DNA from: Limnomonas spitsbergensis
Lineage: Eukaryota > Chlorophyta > Chlorophyceae > Chlamydomonadales
NCBI GenBank assembly: GCA_037349105.1
Contig: JAYJMM010000124.1
Location: 7,176,001 to 7,240,000 of the forward strand
Direction: 5' to 3'
DNA: 64,000 nucleotides
Shown here: positions 9,834 through 21,445 of the stretch, piece after piece
Layout of the letters: each line of letters starts with the position of its first letter
Numbering within the stretch: position 1 is the stretch's first letter
Position numbers and translations under genes: made by a program
The notes under the pieces: model-generated
What the model saw: the letters and a program-made list of their open reading frames with translations, nothing else
Told to the model about the DNA's origin: nothing
Databases searched by the model: none

Positions 9834-12800
9834 ATGGACACCGGGAGCGATCGGTCGCACGTTTTGATCGAGCAGCAGAATGGAAATGAAGAGGGTCTCG
9901 AGCCGCTACTCGACGCATGTTCAGACGGTGGGATTTTGAATGACTTGCCACGGTATGCCTGCAAAACACGAGCCGCCAATATCCGTTGAATATCAACATC
10001 GCAGATTCCGGCGACTACGAAGCCCCTGAATGCGACAACTTTTGGCCTTGTGTCTTCAATTTGACGAAAGGAACTATAGGAGCAGGAATGATGGTGAGAA
10101 TGGCATAATAGGGTTTAAAGCTGCTCCCGTAGTAAGTTGTACCCCTGTCACTGACTCACTGAAATGGCCACATGAAGCTGACTAGCTGAGGCACATGAAC
10201 GCTGCATGCTTCCGAGTTCCAACGCACATCATCGTGTCACTGCAGGCCCTGCCCCGAGCTGTGGCCATGCTGGGTTCTTGGTTCGGTTTTGGTCTGCTAT
10301 GGCTGGTGGCTGCAATGACGTGGGCCTCTATCAGTGGAGGGATGGTGCATCCAGTTGCAAAGCTCCTCAGGCGGACTTTCAAGCCGTCTGAGATGTTCGA
10401 CTATTCAAACCTCGTACGCTCTTATCTCGGCAGCGGAGCAGTGGTGCTCTTGAATATCGTCTTGATGGGGGACATCCTGGGCTGCTTAGGTATGTTGTCA
10501 TGGGTGCATGGGCGTGTGTACACTTGGAATACGTCGGACACGATATGCAACATGTCCAGTCCCGAGGGATGGAGTCAGGAGCATCCGACACCAAACCTTA
10601 TTGCACTTTTATGTCTCACAGGGACAACAATCTCAACGCCGAGTACTGTCTTCGTAGTGTCTTGCTGATTGTTCCCGTGCTGTATTGTACGTCCCCCTTC
10701 CCTCCCTTCCTCCTTTCCCTCAACAGTCATCTTCATGGACATCACAGCGGACGTGCTGCTTGGCACGCCGGAAATCCCCGGCATCATCCCAGACATCCTC
10801 AGCTCCTCTGCTGCACCAGCCTGGCTCTCTGAGCTACTTGTCAGCCGCGCCTTTTTCCTTGGTCTGTACACCGTCGTGGTCCTGGGGCCCATCTGCTTGC
10901 GCCGCAACATCGCATCCCTGGGGGCACTCAACGTGACGGGCCTGGCTGCACTGGGGGCCCTGGGGCTGTCGCTGGTGTGGCTGTCGGCTGCGGCTGTCAG
11001 GCAGGGCAAGGCACATGTGATGCCGAGCTGGCCGGAATCCCTGCCCACACAAGCTGGCGGAGGGGGGATGGCAGGCACGCTTGCGCTGCTGTCCACTCTC
11101 CCAGTGATCTTGACAGCGTCTGGATGCCAGCTGAACATCATGCCCCTGGCTGGAATGATGAAGCCGTTCAACACAAGGAGCATGGACAAGGTGGTGGCCG
11201 TGGCTGTGGTAGGTGGCTCAAGGCAACCGAGTCTGCCTGCCTGCACATCTCCATTACTTGGCCTTACGTTGGTTGGGTCGCAGTCACTGTCATTTCAGGG
11301 CAAATTCATATCCTCTTACTCATTATGTCAGGGCAAAGTCATGTACTCTTACTCATTATTTCAGGGCAAAGTCATGTACTGTTACTCATTATTTCAGGGC
11401 AAAGTCATGTACTGTTACTCATTATTTCAGGGCAAAGTCATGTACTGTTACTCATTATTTCAGGGCAAATTCATATCCTCTTACTCATTATGTCAGGGCA
11501 AAGTCATGTACTCTTACTCATTATTTCAGGGCAAAGTCATGTACTGTTACTCATTATTTCAGGGCAAATTCATATCCTCTTACTCATTATTTCAGGGCAA
11601 AGTCATGTACTCTTACTCATCACTCTTATGATTTATGGCAGCCTAATTGCTCAGCACTAATCAAAATGTTGGAAACTTTGTGGACATGAGCGTGAATCTG
11701 TCCAGCACATCTGTCTCAAGGGATTTCAGACAGTCCAAAGGCATGTCATGATGGGCATGACATGTGGGCTATCAGCCATCAATCAAAGCAGCTTCGATAC
11801 CTTCCTGAGAACACTACAGGGGGCAGAGCTTAGGCACCTGGATCAAGGTGTTCACTGCCTCCCCTTGCTCCCTCATTCTGCAGGCCTTAGCCACAGCCTT
11901 CTACATGTTGGTGGCAGCTGCCTCTTACACAGCATTCGGTGCAGATATTCAGGAGGACATTCTAAAAAACCTCAGTCCCTCTTCAATGGAGGCCCTGCTG
12001 GGCTCCACTCAGGTAAGTTGAAACAGGAGATCATCTGGGCCAACTTGAGAGGTCTAGCCTGTCCAGGGTTGCCTATGCTCATTGATGGTGCCCTGCCGTT
12101 TGAATGCTACTCCATTCTGTGTGTATTTGAATATGCGTGCCTCTAATTCCTTCTCTTCTCTGCCCGTTGACTGACAGGCTCACCTGGTGTCCTACACGGT
12201 GCGCATTGCGTACGTTGTATCTCTGCTGGGGGCAACAGGCCTCAACACCTTCCCCCTCAGGTAAGCAGGAAGCAGAGGTCTGGCTGCTCACCTGCCTACA
12301 ATGTCATGTCATGTGGGCTGCTTAAGTGCTGGGCTTTATGAAAACTGCGTGCATATTTGTCAATAAGTTGAAGATCCCTGATGCTGTGTTTGGATTTGAA
12401 GGCTTTCGATTGCTCATCTAGTCATGTCAGTGCATCACTCATGTAAGTCATATGGTTTACGTTGCTGTTGTCATGGCTCGGCAGGGAGGCCATTTGGGAC
12501 GTGATGTACGGAAAGAGCGGCTACAAGGATGTGGCAAGAGAAAAGGAATTCAACAGCCTCACTATTGTCATTCTATTTTTCGTGAGTGAGGGGTGTGGCT
12601 CTATCGCAACAGCCCCTGTTGGAAGCCAAATGCTGGGATCTTGGAATATTTACATGTTCATTTAATGAATTCTGCTCTTTAAAAGCACCCTGGTCGTTAT
12701 TTGTCCGTGGGGCCTGCTACTGTTAAGTTTTTACATTGATCCTGCGTGTTGCTCAGCTTGTTTTCTCCTCCCACAGGTTTATGTTGTTGCAGTTGCTGTA

Positions 12801-13165
12801 CCTTCTATCTGGAAGGTTATTGGGTTCGTTGGGAGCATCATGGCCACAGGTTAGTGGACCAGTTTATGATTGCTTCGTCACTGGACGCTGTGGCTATTGC
12901 TCCAGTACAGATTTGAACGCATGCTGTCAGCCCTGTTTTCCGTTCAAAGAGCTTGGTATGTAGGACATATATTTTGCCTCCTCGCGCAGGTGTCTCGTTC
13001 ATCTTTCCTGCTAGTGTGCTCCTTGTGTATGCGAAGACTTCATTCACTGGGGCGTCAAAGAACACGTTCATGGCGTACGCTTTTCTGCAGCTGTTCATTG
13101 GACTAGCAATCATGGCGAATGGACTCACCGACTTGGCACTAGTCCTGTCGTCATGGACACACTGA
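9834..13165 (+). CDS. Amino acid transporter, AAAP/SLC38 (AVT-like) family
   Basis: Multi-pass membrane protein of the amino acid/auxin permease superfamily, expected to move neutral amino acids across the vacuolar, plasma or organelle membrane. The family hallmark is TM1, FNLTKGTIGAGMMALPRAVA, after a short acidic N-terminus. Further membrane segments follow: FGFGLLWLVAAMTWASI, VVLLNIVLMGDILGCL, FFLGLYTVVVLGPICL, GLAALGALGLSLVWLSAA, TLALLSTLPVILTASGCQLN, ALATAFYMLVAAASYTAFG, VSYTVRIAYVVSLLGATGL, IVILFFVYVVAVAVPSIW, FVGSIMATGVSFIFPASV and YAFLQLFIGLAIMANGL, then a TGA stop. The start is uncertain: the ATG at 9834 joins the next exon in frame only through a weak GTGGGA donor, and an ATG near 9939 joins it through a better GTATGC donor. 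The intron at about 11210-11881 joins VVAVAV directly to ALATAF and contains the 33-bp array. Substrate cannot be read from sequence. Confidence 0.88.
11299..11620 (+). repeat. 33-bp intronic minisatellite, each unit carrying a 3' splice-site motif
   Basis: Nine complete 33-base units plus a 25-base partial unit lie in the transporter intron at about 11210-11881. Complete units start GGCAAA and end CTTACTCATTATTTCAG or TGTTACTCATTATTTCAG, with GTCAG in units 1 and 6. Three variants occur in the order A B1 B2 B2 B2 A B1 B2 A' B1, which implies growth by multi-unit duplication. Each complete unit carries a CTCAT branch-site-like motif a few bases before its CAG. The unit is divisible by three and lacks stop codons in all three plus-strand frames. 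Confidence 0.95.
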
Positions 13166-14025
13166 GGGAAGCTGTGGAGAATAAGCCGGGGAAATTATTA
13201 GATTAGCATGTTTGGCTGTCAGATATCTTTCATCAGCATTGTTACCTGGATTGTTGTTGTGTTGACTTGCTCATCACCAGTGGCACATACTGACATTTGG
13301 ATCTAAGCGAGCTCATACGACGCCATGTTCATTCTTCAACTGCTCGGGAATTCAGATGCACTACTCTTGTGTTTATCTTTTTGTTGGACGCCTGGTGTTG
13401 CTGGCATCTATTATGATATTTCCAGGTTTTGTTAGGCTATCTAGAGAGAGTAGCACATTCATCTGCTGCCTGTGCAGCCCACTCAGCATATTAACCAGGG
13501 GAAATATAATTTTCGTATTTGTAATAACACTGGCAATAGTGGTAAGAGCAATGTGCTTCAGTGTTTTGCCGGTGCGGAAGACTAACATGGCCTTAGTGTT
13601 GCTCACCCCAAAAACCGTACGGTAATAAAAACAGGATGCCCAAGCCAGGGAATCTTGGCCACATTACCACCTGAGTTATGTTACTGTATTGTGTTATGAT
13701 AGTACCGACTGTTCTCGCTTGACAACTGAGCCCATGACCTGTACCCAGTGAGTGGCCTGGATACCGAGCACAGAGGTAATACAATTACTTCGTTATCAAA
13801 AGTATCATGAGATGATCACCATTCCCTTTCTAGCTGTTGGAACTCAGTCAGGCTACTCGAGAGGCAAGAAAATAAGCAGCACCTGGCCAGAAGTCACAAA
13901 CAGTCTGCCTCATAAACCCTAGGTAGCCGGCTTGACCCCAACCCTGAATTGGACTAGCTCACATGTTGTCGACGTAAATCCCGTTCGGCATCAACGACGT
14001 ACCGGTGTAGTTTAAAGTTGCTAGC
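13166..14025. other. Intergenic; nothing recognised
   Basis: AT-richer DNA between the transporter and trehalase genes. Short open frames are present, including a hydrophobic one at about 13356-13625, but they have no family resemblance and no flanking splice logic. I see no repeat or RNA gene here. Confidence 0.5.
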
Positions 14026-17000
14026 ATGGCCTGGCTAGGTTCATCTCTCCTTCATCATGTTCAAATGTGCCGGCTTTTCCCGTTCGACAGCAAGCACTTC
14101 GTGTGAGTGAATTACGTCCTGTTCGACGTTTCCCAGGCCGAGCCGTGCAGCCAGGAGCTGTTGTCCTCATGCACGTACTATCCAAATCCGCCTTACGAGT
14201 AGTAGCATTATTATACAGAGACATGCCAATCAAGACGTCTGTCAGTGCTGTCCTCACCGAATGGGAGGCATTGAGACGAACAGAAGATTTCCTTGGGGCA
14301 AGGAATGTGCAGGAACTTCTGTTGTTTGTTTCAAAGCATTTTGATGAGCCTGGAAGGTAGGCTGGCCTACAAACAGGGTGCTTACATACATACGTACATG
14401 CATGCATGCATGCATTCCATGGATGCATAAGCATGGCAAGGATATGCCGATGATGGCCCCCAATTCTATCCCATGCAGCAAGTACTGAAGTAGGTTTCTG
14501 CTCTTGCTTGGCAGGGACATGGATGTTATCCCTTTGAACAGCTGCAATGCCAATTTGGATGACGGCCCTGATTTCCTGAAGGCCGTATTGCCCTCAGAAG
14601 TCTCAAAGTTTGGTTTCCAAGTGTATCAGCTGTGGAAATTGTTGCACCGAAAGGCAAGCATACGTGTCTGCAATGATTTTGTATGGAATTGAATTCACAT
14701 CGTCTACCGGTACTCTCACTTCTGAGGTGATTTGCCTCTAACCTTTGTCTAGGTTTCTCGAGATGTCGTGGACCAGCCCCAGAACCATACCATGCTCCCT
14801 TTGCCCTACCCATTCATCATCCCTGGGGACCGCTTTCGGGAGGTCTACTACTGGGACAGCTACTGGGTGGGTTGAGAAAAACAACGTGGCATGCCTGAAT
14901 GACAACGAACAACTCCTGCCTGAACTGAGCGTGACCACGAGAAGGGCAGATGCTGAGTTATGAAGTCGTGACATGGCATGCCTCCAAGCCCAGGCCACAT
15001 TGCCTGTCCTGCCCTATATTCATGTTTTTGATGACCTATCTATATTGACATATCTTCCATCCACAGATTATGCTGGGCTTAATCAGCTGTGGCCTTGAAG
15101 ATACGGCCATTGGGATGACACGGAACATGCTAGCCATGGTGGATATGATCGGCCACGTGCCAAACGGCTCCAGAACCTACTACCTGAATCGGAGGCAAGC
15201 ACCCTTGGCTGCACACCATCAGCCCAGCTGCGCTTCTTTTTGTCAGCAAGCTTAGTCGAATCCATCTGTTGTTATTGTGATTAAGCTTAGTATAAACTAT
15301 TCTTAGTCGACTTGTGCCCACAAGCTTTGCAGTAGTTGCAGTCTATGATTTGTTTTGGCATCCTGACTCCTCCCCTCCTCCCCTTCTCCCTCTCTACTCC
15401 ATCAGCCAGCCCCCTCTGCTGAGCTCCATGGTCTCAGCCTGCTTTCAAGCCAGTGGCTCAAAGGAGCTCCTGCGTGACGCCCTGCCCCGCCTGATGCGCA
15501 CATGGGCATACTGGATGCCTATTTCCCCCACGGGTAGAGAGGGGAGCAAGGGGCTGCTTGTCGCAGGCAGGGCGGGGCAGACGCACCGCCTGGCGAGATA
15601 CTGGGCAGACTGGGACCAACCGCGGCCTGAGTCGTACCGGTGAGATGTGGCCATGCAGGGTGGTGGCCAGGCGCTTGGCTGGGCAGTTTGCGGCCATGCT
15701 GTTCTAGTGAAGGCTTTAGAGCTCACGACCTGTGACTGCAAGGAATCCTGGTCAAAATTGCATCATTTTCTTTCAGGCCTGAATTTGTGAGGCGGATGGC
15801 TAGAATAATTGAAACTCTTCAATCATTTGAATGGCCTGCAAACCCCATCCTCTTTGCCCCTTGTCCCTTCCCTGCCCTGCCATGCGGGACGACAGAGAGG
15901 ACGTGGCAGTAGCCTCGTGTTTGGAATCAGACGAAGCCCGTCGGTGCCTGTACCGCAACATAGCTAGTGCAGCCGAGTCGGGGTGGGACTTTTCCTCCCG
16001 ATGGTGCTTGGATGGCTGCAACCTAGCCACGATGAGGACAACCCAGGTGAGAGATGACCCACCAGGCACGATAGAACTGGCCGCCTCAAGCTGCCCCGAG
16101 CAGAATAAAACATGGGAATCTAAATTTAGTTCAGTTGTAGAGCGACCTCTCATGGATTAGGCTGCATGTCTTCTTCAACTCTGAGGGTTCTTGTGATTCT
16201 TACATTGCTTTTCTTCATCCTATAGGTAATCGTGATCAATTCACTACTCAGCGGATCATACTTCATGGAAAGTGCATGTTCAGTGTTTGTGCCGGGTACA
16301 CATCCCTGTGCCTGGTTTTCAGCAGTATGATCGTGCGGCACCTGCCGGCCCCTTTCCCCATCCCTTCTCCTTCCCTGGCACAGATCGTACCCGCTGACCT
16401 CCAGGGCTTCTTGTGCCTGACGGCGCGACACATCTCCAGGTTTGCTGAGGAGCTGGGCGAAGCCAGCACTGCCGCCACATTTGCCCGCCATGCTGAGCAC
16501 CTGGCTGAGGCTATGGACGAGCTCATGTGGAACCCAGAGACGGGATGCTGGCATGACCTGCTGCTGACGGGGAGCACACCGATCCACCTCAAGCAGGATC
16601 ATTTGGAGTATGGCAGGAGGGAGGCCATGCCCGACAACCATGTATCCACAACTACCCCACCGTCTGCCTTGGAGGTGGCAACAGAGGCAGCAGAGGCAGC
16701 AGCACCAGAAGGGGCAGATTCAGGAGCAGAGGCCTTTGCAGAGTCTGGAGCTGCCTCTGCAGCAATGTCGACTACCGCTGCTGATGATGTGGCGTCTATT
16801 TGGCGCACCGTACAGCTGGATGGTGGCATGTACGCCTCAAACTGGGTTCCGCTGTGGTGTGGCTGCTGCAAACCGGGTAGCAGCAGGGCGCTGGCGGCAG
16901 TAAGGGGACTCAGAGCGTCCGGCCTCATCGGGACAGCAGGTGAGGCATAGGGGGCACATGGAGGAGGAAGGGCGGACAACGTGTCTGGCATGGCGGTTGG

Positions 17001-17526
17001 GCAAGGGCACCTGCTTTCAGTAGATTGTATAGCTGGACTGGGTGGCATAATGCCCCCTCAAAGGCCACAGTTCCTCAGTCCTACAACAGGTGATGCTCAA
17101 GAACTGATCAGGCGACTTGACAGGGATAGATGACTCCTGCTGGCCTCATCTATTATTGTCATTTTTGCTCTTTACCGCTTCCTGTCTTCTTCGTTGACAG
17201 GCGTGATGACTTCGCTGTACCCCACGGGGCACCAGTGGGATGCTCCCAACGCATGGGCCCCCTTGCAGCACATGATCATCTCGGGTCTCAGAGACTGCGG
17301 TGTCCCCGATGGTGAGTTGCTGGCTGCCGAGCTGGCCTCATCTTGGATCAAGACCAACATGGAGGGATATAGGGCCACAGGTCACATGCACGAGAAGTAC
17401 AGCGCAGTGCTGCCAGGGGGGGCTGGTGGAGGGGGAGAGTATGCGCCGCAGGTCGGCTTTGGCTGGAGTAACGGCGTGCTTCTGGATTTGCTGCGCCTGT
17501 ATCCTGATCAGCGGTGCAAGGAGTAG
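14026..17526 (+). CDS. Trehalase (alpha,alpha-trehalase), glycoside hydrolase family 37
   Basis: Hydrolyses trehalose to two glucose molecules. Exon 1 (14026-14102) reads MAWLGSSLLHHVQMCRLFPF and continues DSKHFV, which joins DMPIK at 14219. This matches the trehalase N-terminal consensus VQ-(A)-LF-DSK-FVDMP. Signature 1 is PGDRFREVYYWDSYW. Next come ISCGLEDTAIGMTRNML and PESYREDV. The block SGWDFSSRW contains the expected catalytic acid Asp. IVPADLQGFL follows. Signature 2 is QWDAPNAWAP. The end has MHEKY (expected catalytic base Glu) and the glycine-rich GGGGEYAPQVGFGWSNGV. Roughly 60 Ala/Glu/Ser-rich residues (about 16600-16800) are inserted between the LLTGSTPIHLKQ region and YASNWVPLWCG. 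There is no clear signal peptide at this start, so a cytosolic enzyme is likely. The stop is TAG. Confidence 0.93.
14389..14414 (+). repeat. TACA/TGCA microsatellite in a trehalase intron
   Basis: A run of ACATACATACG leads into four TGCA units, followed by TTCCATGG. It lies just downstream of the second trehalase exon and is probably a simple repeat without further function. Confidence 0.8.
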
Positions 17527-18684
17527 CCCGGGGCATGGTGTAATGCTCTTTCAAATTCTGCGCAACCTTTCACTTACATTTGGTAGCCAACGGGCAAATC
17601 TACTGCAGGGGCCACTATAATATATTTGCCTTGTCTGTGCCTTTTTTCAAATTATTATTCCATTATTTCTTTTATCAGGCTTGTGGTCTGCTGAATGCTG
17701 ATCTTGTCCGTTTTATCATGATATAAGGACACGGCTATCATATGCGTTTGTGCTGTACATGGTCCAGAATACAGCATGGAAACCCTGAGAGACTCACGTC
17801 CATGCTCAGTTAAGGATGACTAGTTTTGCCGCTAGGCCGCCACCCCTCTTCTGAGAAAGCCTATTACCGGTGCCAGTAAGCCGCTTCCAGCCGAGGATCA
17901 GTGATTCAGATGACCCAACAGCTTGCATAGACTGTTGATGACCTTCTCCAGCTTTGATGCTAAAGAAGTGTCAAATTTTCTGTAGGAGTCATGGTTCATC
18001 ACTCAATACCGGTACCTGCTCATTGCCTTCATGATAAAAATATGCAGTGCACATGATGAACTGAAGGCCCAACTAGGGCCATCTATAATGGGTGTCAGCT
18101 CCCCACGTGGCAGCTCCTGGAAGGACAGCTACCCAGCCTCGTCATGCCGATATCAGGTTTGGTCTTTGGCATGGGCCTCAGTAAGGGCATGGGCACCCAA
18201 GCCCCTCACTGGCTGGCTGATGCCCCTTATGACCTCATCCCACCCCTCTTGTCATGCATGGATACATGCAACTCAATTACATCAGCCATTCTCATCAAAT
18301 GCCATGTAGGTATGCCTCGTTACCCTCAATGAGTTGCTGTTTTCAGGTATGTGCAGGCCCACCCTTTCTTCGCAGGTGGCGGAGTCCCTCGGGCTTTGTA
18401 TACTAGTTCTTTATGTTGGCCCACAGGAGGATCCCATTCACCTAGAATTCATTGCTAGCCAGAATGCCAGGGGGGCATGGATCCAGCAGCACGGGCCTGT
18501 CTGCCAGCCAGATCTGACAAAAGCAAGCTTGAAGGTATCACACACATTCCCACGCTCAGGCGTTTTCTTTCTTTCTTTCTTTCCCAGCATTCGCTTACCA
18601 GTTGCAATCAATACTATTTCAAACTCTCTTGGTGCTCGTCGTGTAAGACTCGCGCGGGCTGTCAGCAAGTTCCTCGATTCGCCA
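17527..18684. other. Intergenic; nothing recognised
   Basis: DNA between the trehalase stop and the PCID2-type gene. A plus-strand open frame enters the first PCID2 exon from about 18334, but the part before the ATG at 18685 has no family resemblance and includes a CTTT microsatellite near 18568-18583. No RNA gene or mobile element was seen. Confidence 0.45.
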
Positions 18685-21445
18685 ATGAGCTTGGCGTCAT
18701 TCCTAGCGGCCACCCGTAGCGCAATAGAGAACGAAGATGGTCGGTACTACCTAGACGTGCAACTGATTCTGCCGAGGACTTGCTCATGCCGTCTCGTCCC
18801 GCATGCAGGCAACCAGCTTAGGGAACTGCTGAGGTTCGACAGTGATGCTGCTTATGCCGTGATGCAGCTGGCTCAGCGGGGAGCCAGCGTTCCGATTTCT
18901 GATGTGCAGCGCCAGCTGCCACCCCCATGGTCCGACTTGGTGGCCTCTTACCTGCAAGCCGTCATGCTTAGCAACAAGGGGGAGAGGCTGTCAGCATGTA
19001 AAGAGTTCAGGTGGGAATTTGCATGGTCGTTGACCTTGACCATGCATGCATCATGCATGCCAAGCTACGCAGAACCATCCCCTACCTGAGGCCTTTGCTA
19101 TGCTAACATAAACCAGCCCCTGCTTCATGCAAATGTGTTTCTGAGCTCATGCATGGACATTCGCTGCCTTCATCTCCTGTCCACTGCTTGCGTGGCTGCG
19201 GTCATTTTCAGGGAGCGGCATGCACGTGGCATGATGGATGCCATGAAGGACCAGGTGTGGGTAGTTCCGGCAGTGCTCGGCATGGCAGTGACGCTCAAGC
19301 AATTGAGCGAGCAGGCGGACCAGGAGCAAATCAGGAAAGGCACTGCAGGGACCCAGGTGTGCATGCATGCATACTTGTGTAACAAAATATATGGTTATAC
19401 AGGCAGTTAGGTTACTTCTGCTGCTGCTGCATGTGTGTGGCCGGCTCTGTAAGCTGCCATCAGCCCTTTTGTAGTTATCTCCTGCCCGCTCCACATGAAG
19501 CCCCTGCACCGCCAATCAGGTCAGCGCTCTCGCGATGTTTCTTCAACAGCTTTTCAGCAGAACAGCGGCGTCCAAGGGCCCGGGCAGCGAAGCCAAGAAG
19601 CAGGCGGCTGTGGGCATAGGGTGTATCATGATGAAGGTACAGCATGGACGTGGGAATGTGGTACTGCGTCTGAGGGGGGAAGTTGTCAAATGCCACTTCT
19701 CAAAACGTCTGGCATGTGTGATGAACTTGCCGATGGATCCTGGGGTATTACTTGGCCGGGTTATGTTCCAAGGCAAGCAACCTGATTTTTCGCATTGCTT
19801 GACCGACGCTCCTGGTGACTTATCCCACTGATCCTGTGCCGCTCACCGGTTTGTGCAGGTTTACTTCCTGTGCAACACCATCAGCAACTGCGAGAACGTC
19901 ATCAACACCATTGACACCATCCTCAAGAATCTCGAGTCTGCAGCAGCAGCGCACAGAGTCACCTTCAGGCAGGGGGCCAGCACCCATAACATGTACTGCC
20001 TGCAGTCCTGGACGCTTCTCATCTTGCTTCCCTCTCATGCTCCACATCCACATTCCAACACAAGGTCCTGCTTGTCCGTTCAGGTACTACACAGGGCGGC
20101 TTGCGGCGTATGACGAAGACTATCAAAAGGCAGATGAGCACCTCACCTACGCGTTTGAGCACTGCCACCGTGAGGCAATGGGAAACAAGCGGAAGGTGCT
20201 GAGATACCTCATACCTGTAAGTTGGTAGGGCCTTCTTTCAGACGTAGAGGACCTGTTCAGTGATAGCTTTCGGCTGTAGGATGCATGCATGATCTATTCA
20301 TCCTACTGCTTGAGAGTGGCCTCTGATGGCTGCAATCTTTAAGGCAGTGCAAGCTGGAGTGCCTTGCCCGGCTAGTGATGAAAGCGCTGACGATGAGTCA
20401 CACTCGCAGACATGCAGGTGCCGGTAAACGGCACCTGCATAATGGTATCATGATATGATCCTTACTCTCCCGTCCTTCGGTGGACTTCACCCTGGCCTGT
20501 GACCGGGAGCCACGACCAAGTATGGGCATGGATATGTTCCCTGCTGTAGGTGCGGATGTTGCGCGGAGTGCTGCCCAGCGACCAGCTTCTAGACACCTAC
20601 CAGTTGCGCGAGTACCGCGATGTGAAGGAAGCAGTGATGAACGGTGACGTTGCGCTGCTCCTGCGCTGCCTTGAAGCCAACCAGGTGGCGTTTGTGCAGG
20701 CGGGCACGTACCTGCTGCTGGAAAAGCTTTTGCTTTCAGCCTACAGGCGGCTGTTCCGGAAGTGGGTGCGAACTACTTGCACAGGATGGACAGGCACACA
20801 TTGACTGCTGGGTATGATCACTGGACAGCCTGTGTGACTATCAGGTTTTGTGGCCTGGCTTTGCGCTGCTGTCCTATATTGATGCTCAGCAAGACTGATC
20901 TCCTTTGATTGCCAGGCTCACTGTTTGGTTTGATGCCTCTCCATGCTTTCAGAGTTGCCGTGTTGCACGCGGAGATGAACCCCGCTAAGGCGAGCCAGCT
21001 GCCCCTGGCCTTGCTGCACAAAGCACTGGAGATGCAGGGCCTGGACAAGGACAACGGTGAGATGGGGATGATGGTATTAGCGATGCATGACAGGGGCTGC
21101 AAGGCAGGTAGGACAAAAGCCTGTAAATCAAGTTGAGGACCGGCAAAGGAATATACTTGGCGTATGTATTGAATTGGAGGCTTCCTCGTTGAAAAGTTGG
21201 ACAGGTTATTTTGTAGGGCTGCCTTGACTGCACCATCTCCTCTGATCTCGAAGCAGGACTGATTGTTTTGTCTATTCTTCCACGTGACCTATGCAGCTGA
21301 GCTGCAGTGCATCCTGGCAAACCTTATCTACCGCAAGTACATCAAGGGCTACATTGCTTACAAGCCCCGGGTGCTGGTGCTGGCCAAGACAGATGCCTTC
21401 CCAGATCTGTCACAAGTGCAGTTGGGGGATCCTTTTACATTGTGA
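18685..21445 (+). CDS. PCID2: PCI-domain protein 2 / Thp1-type subunit of the TREX-2 mRNA export complex
   Basis: Scaffold protein that pairs with Sac3/GANP and Sem1/DSS1 in TREX-2 at the nuclear pore, coupling transcription to mRNA export. The N-terminus MSLASFLAATRSAIENEDG is followed by NQLRELLRFDSDA, in the style of plant Thp1. Then come WVVPAVLGMAVTLKQLSEQA, YFLCNTISNCENVINTID and YYTGRLAAYDEDYQKADEHL. The winged-helix PCI part includes AFEHCHREAMGNKRKVLRYL, VRMLRGVLPSDQLLDTYQL and GTYLLLEKLLLSAYRRLFRK. It ends with ELQCILANLIYRKYIKGYIA and LVLAKTDAFPDLS. The first splice needs GATG joined to GCAACC using a weak GTCGGT donor. Otherwise the frame stays open through this segment, adding about 20 residues. 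Stop TGA at 21443-21445. Confidence 0.9.

Noticed and set aside
10575..11246. 223-residue minus-strand frame over the transporter exons
   Set aside because: Antisense to clear membrane segments; no family resemblance.
11299..11620. CRISPR-like array
   Set aside because: The units are contiguous with no unique spacers, inside a eukaryotic intron.
10977..11689. Three overlapping plus-strand frames rich in 11-residue repeats
   Set aside because: All come from the 33-bp array lying in an intron; the downstream exon joins directly to the upstream one.
13356..13625. Hydrophobic 89-residue open frame
   Set aside because: Intergenic, AT-rich, no homology and no neighbouring exons.
18334..18684. 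Upstream extension of the PCID2 frame to ATG 18334
   Set aside because: The extension has no family similarity and includes a CTTT microsatellite; the ATG at 18685 matches the expected family N-terminus.
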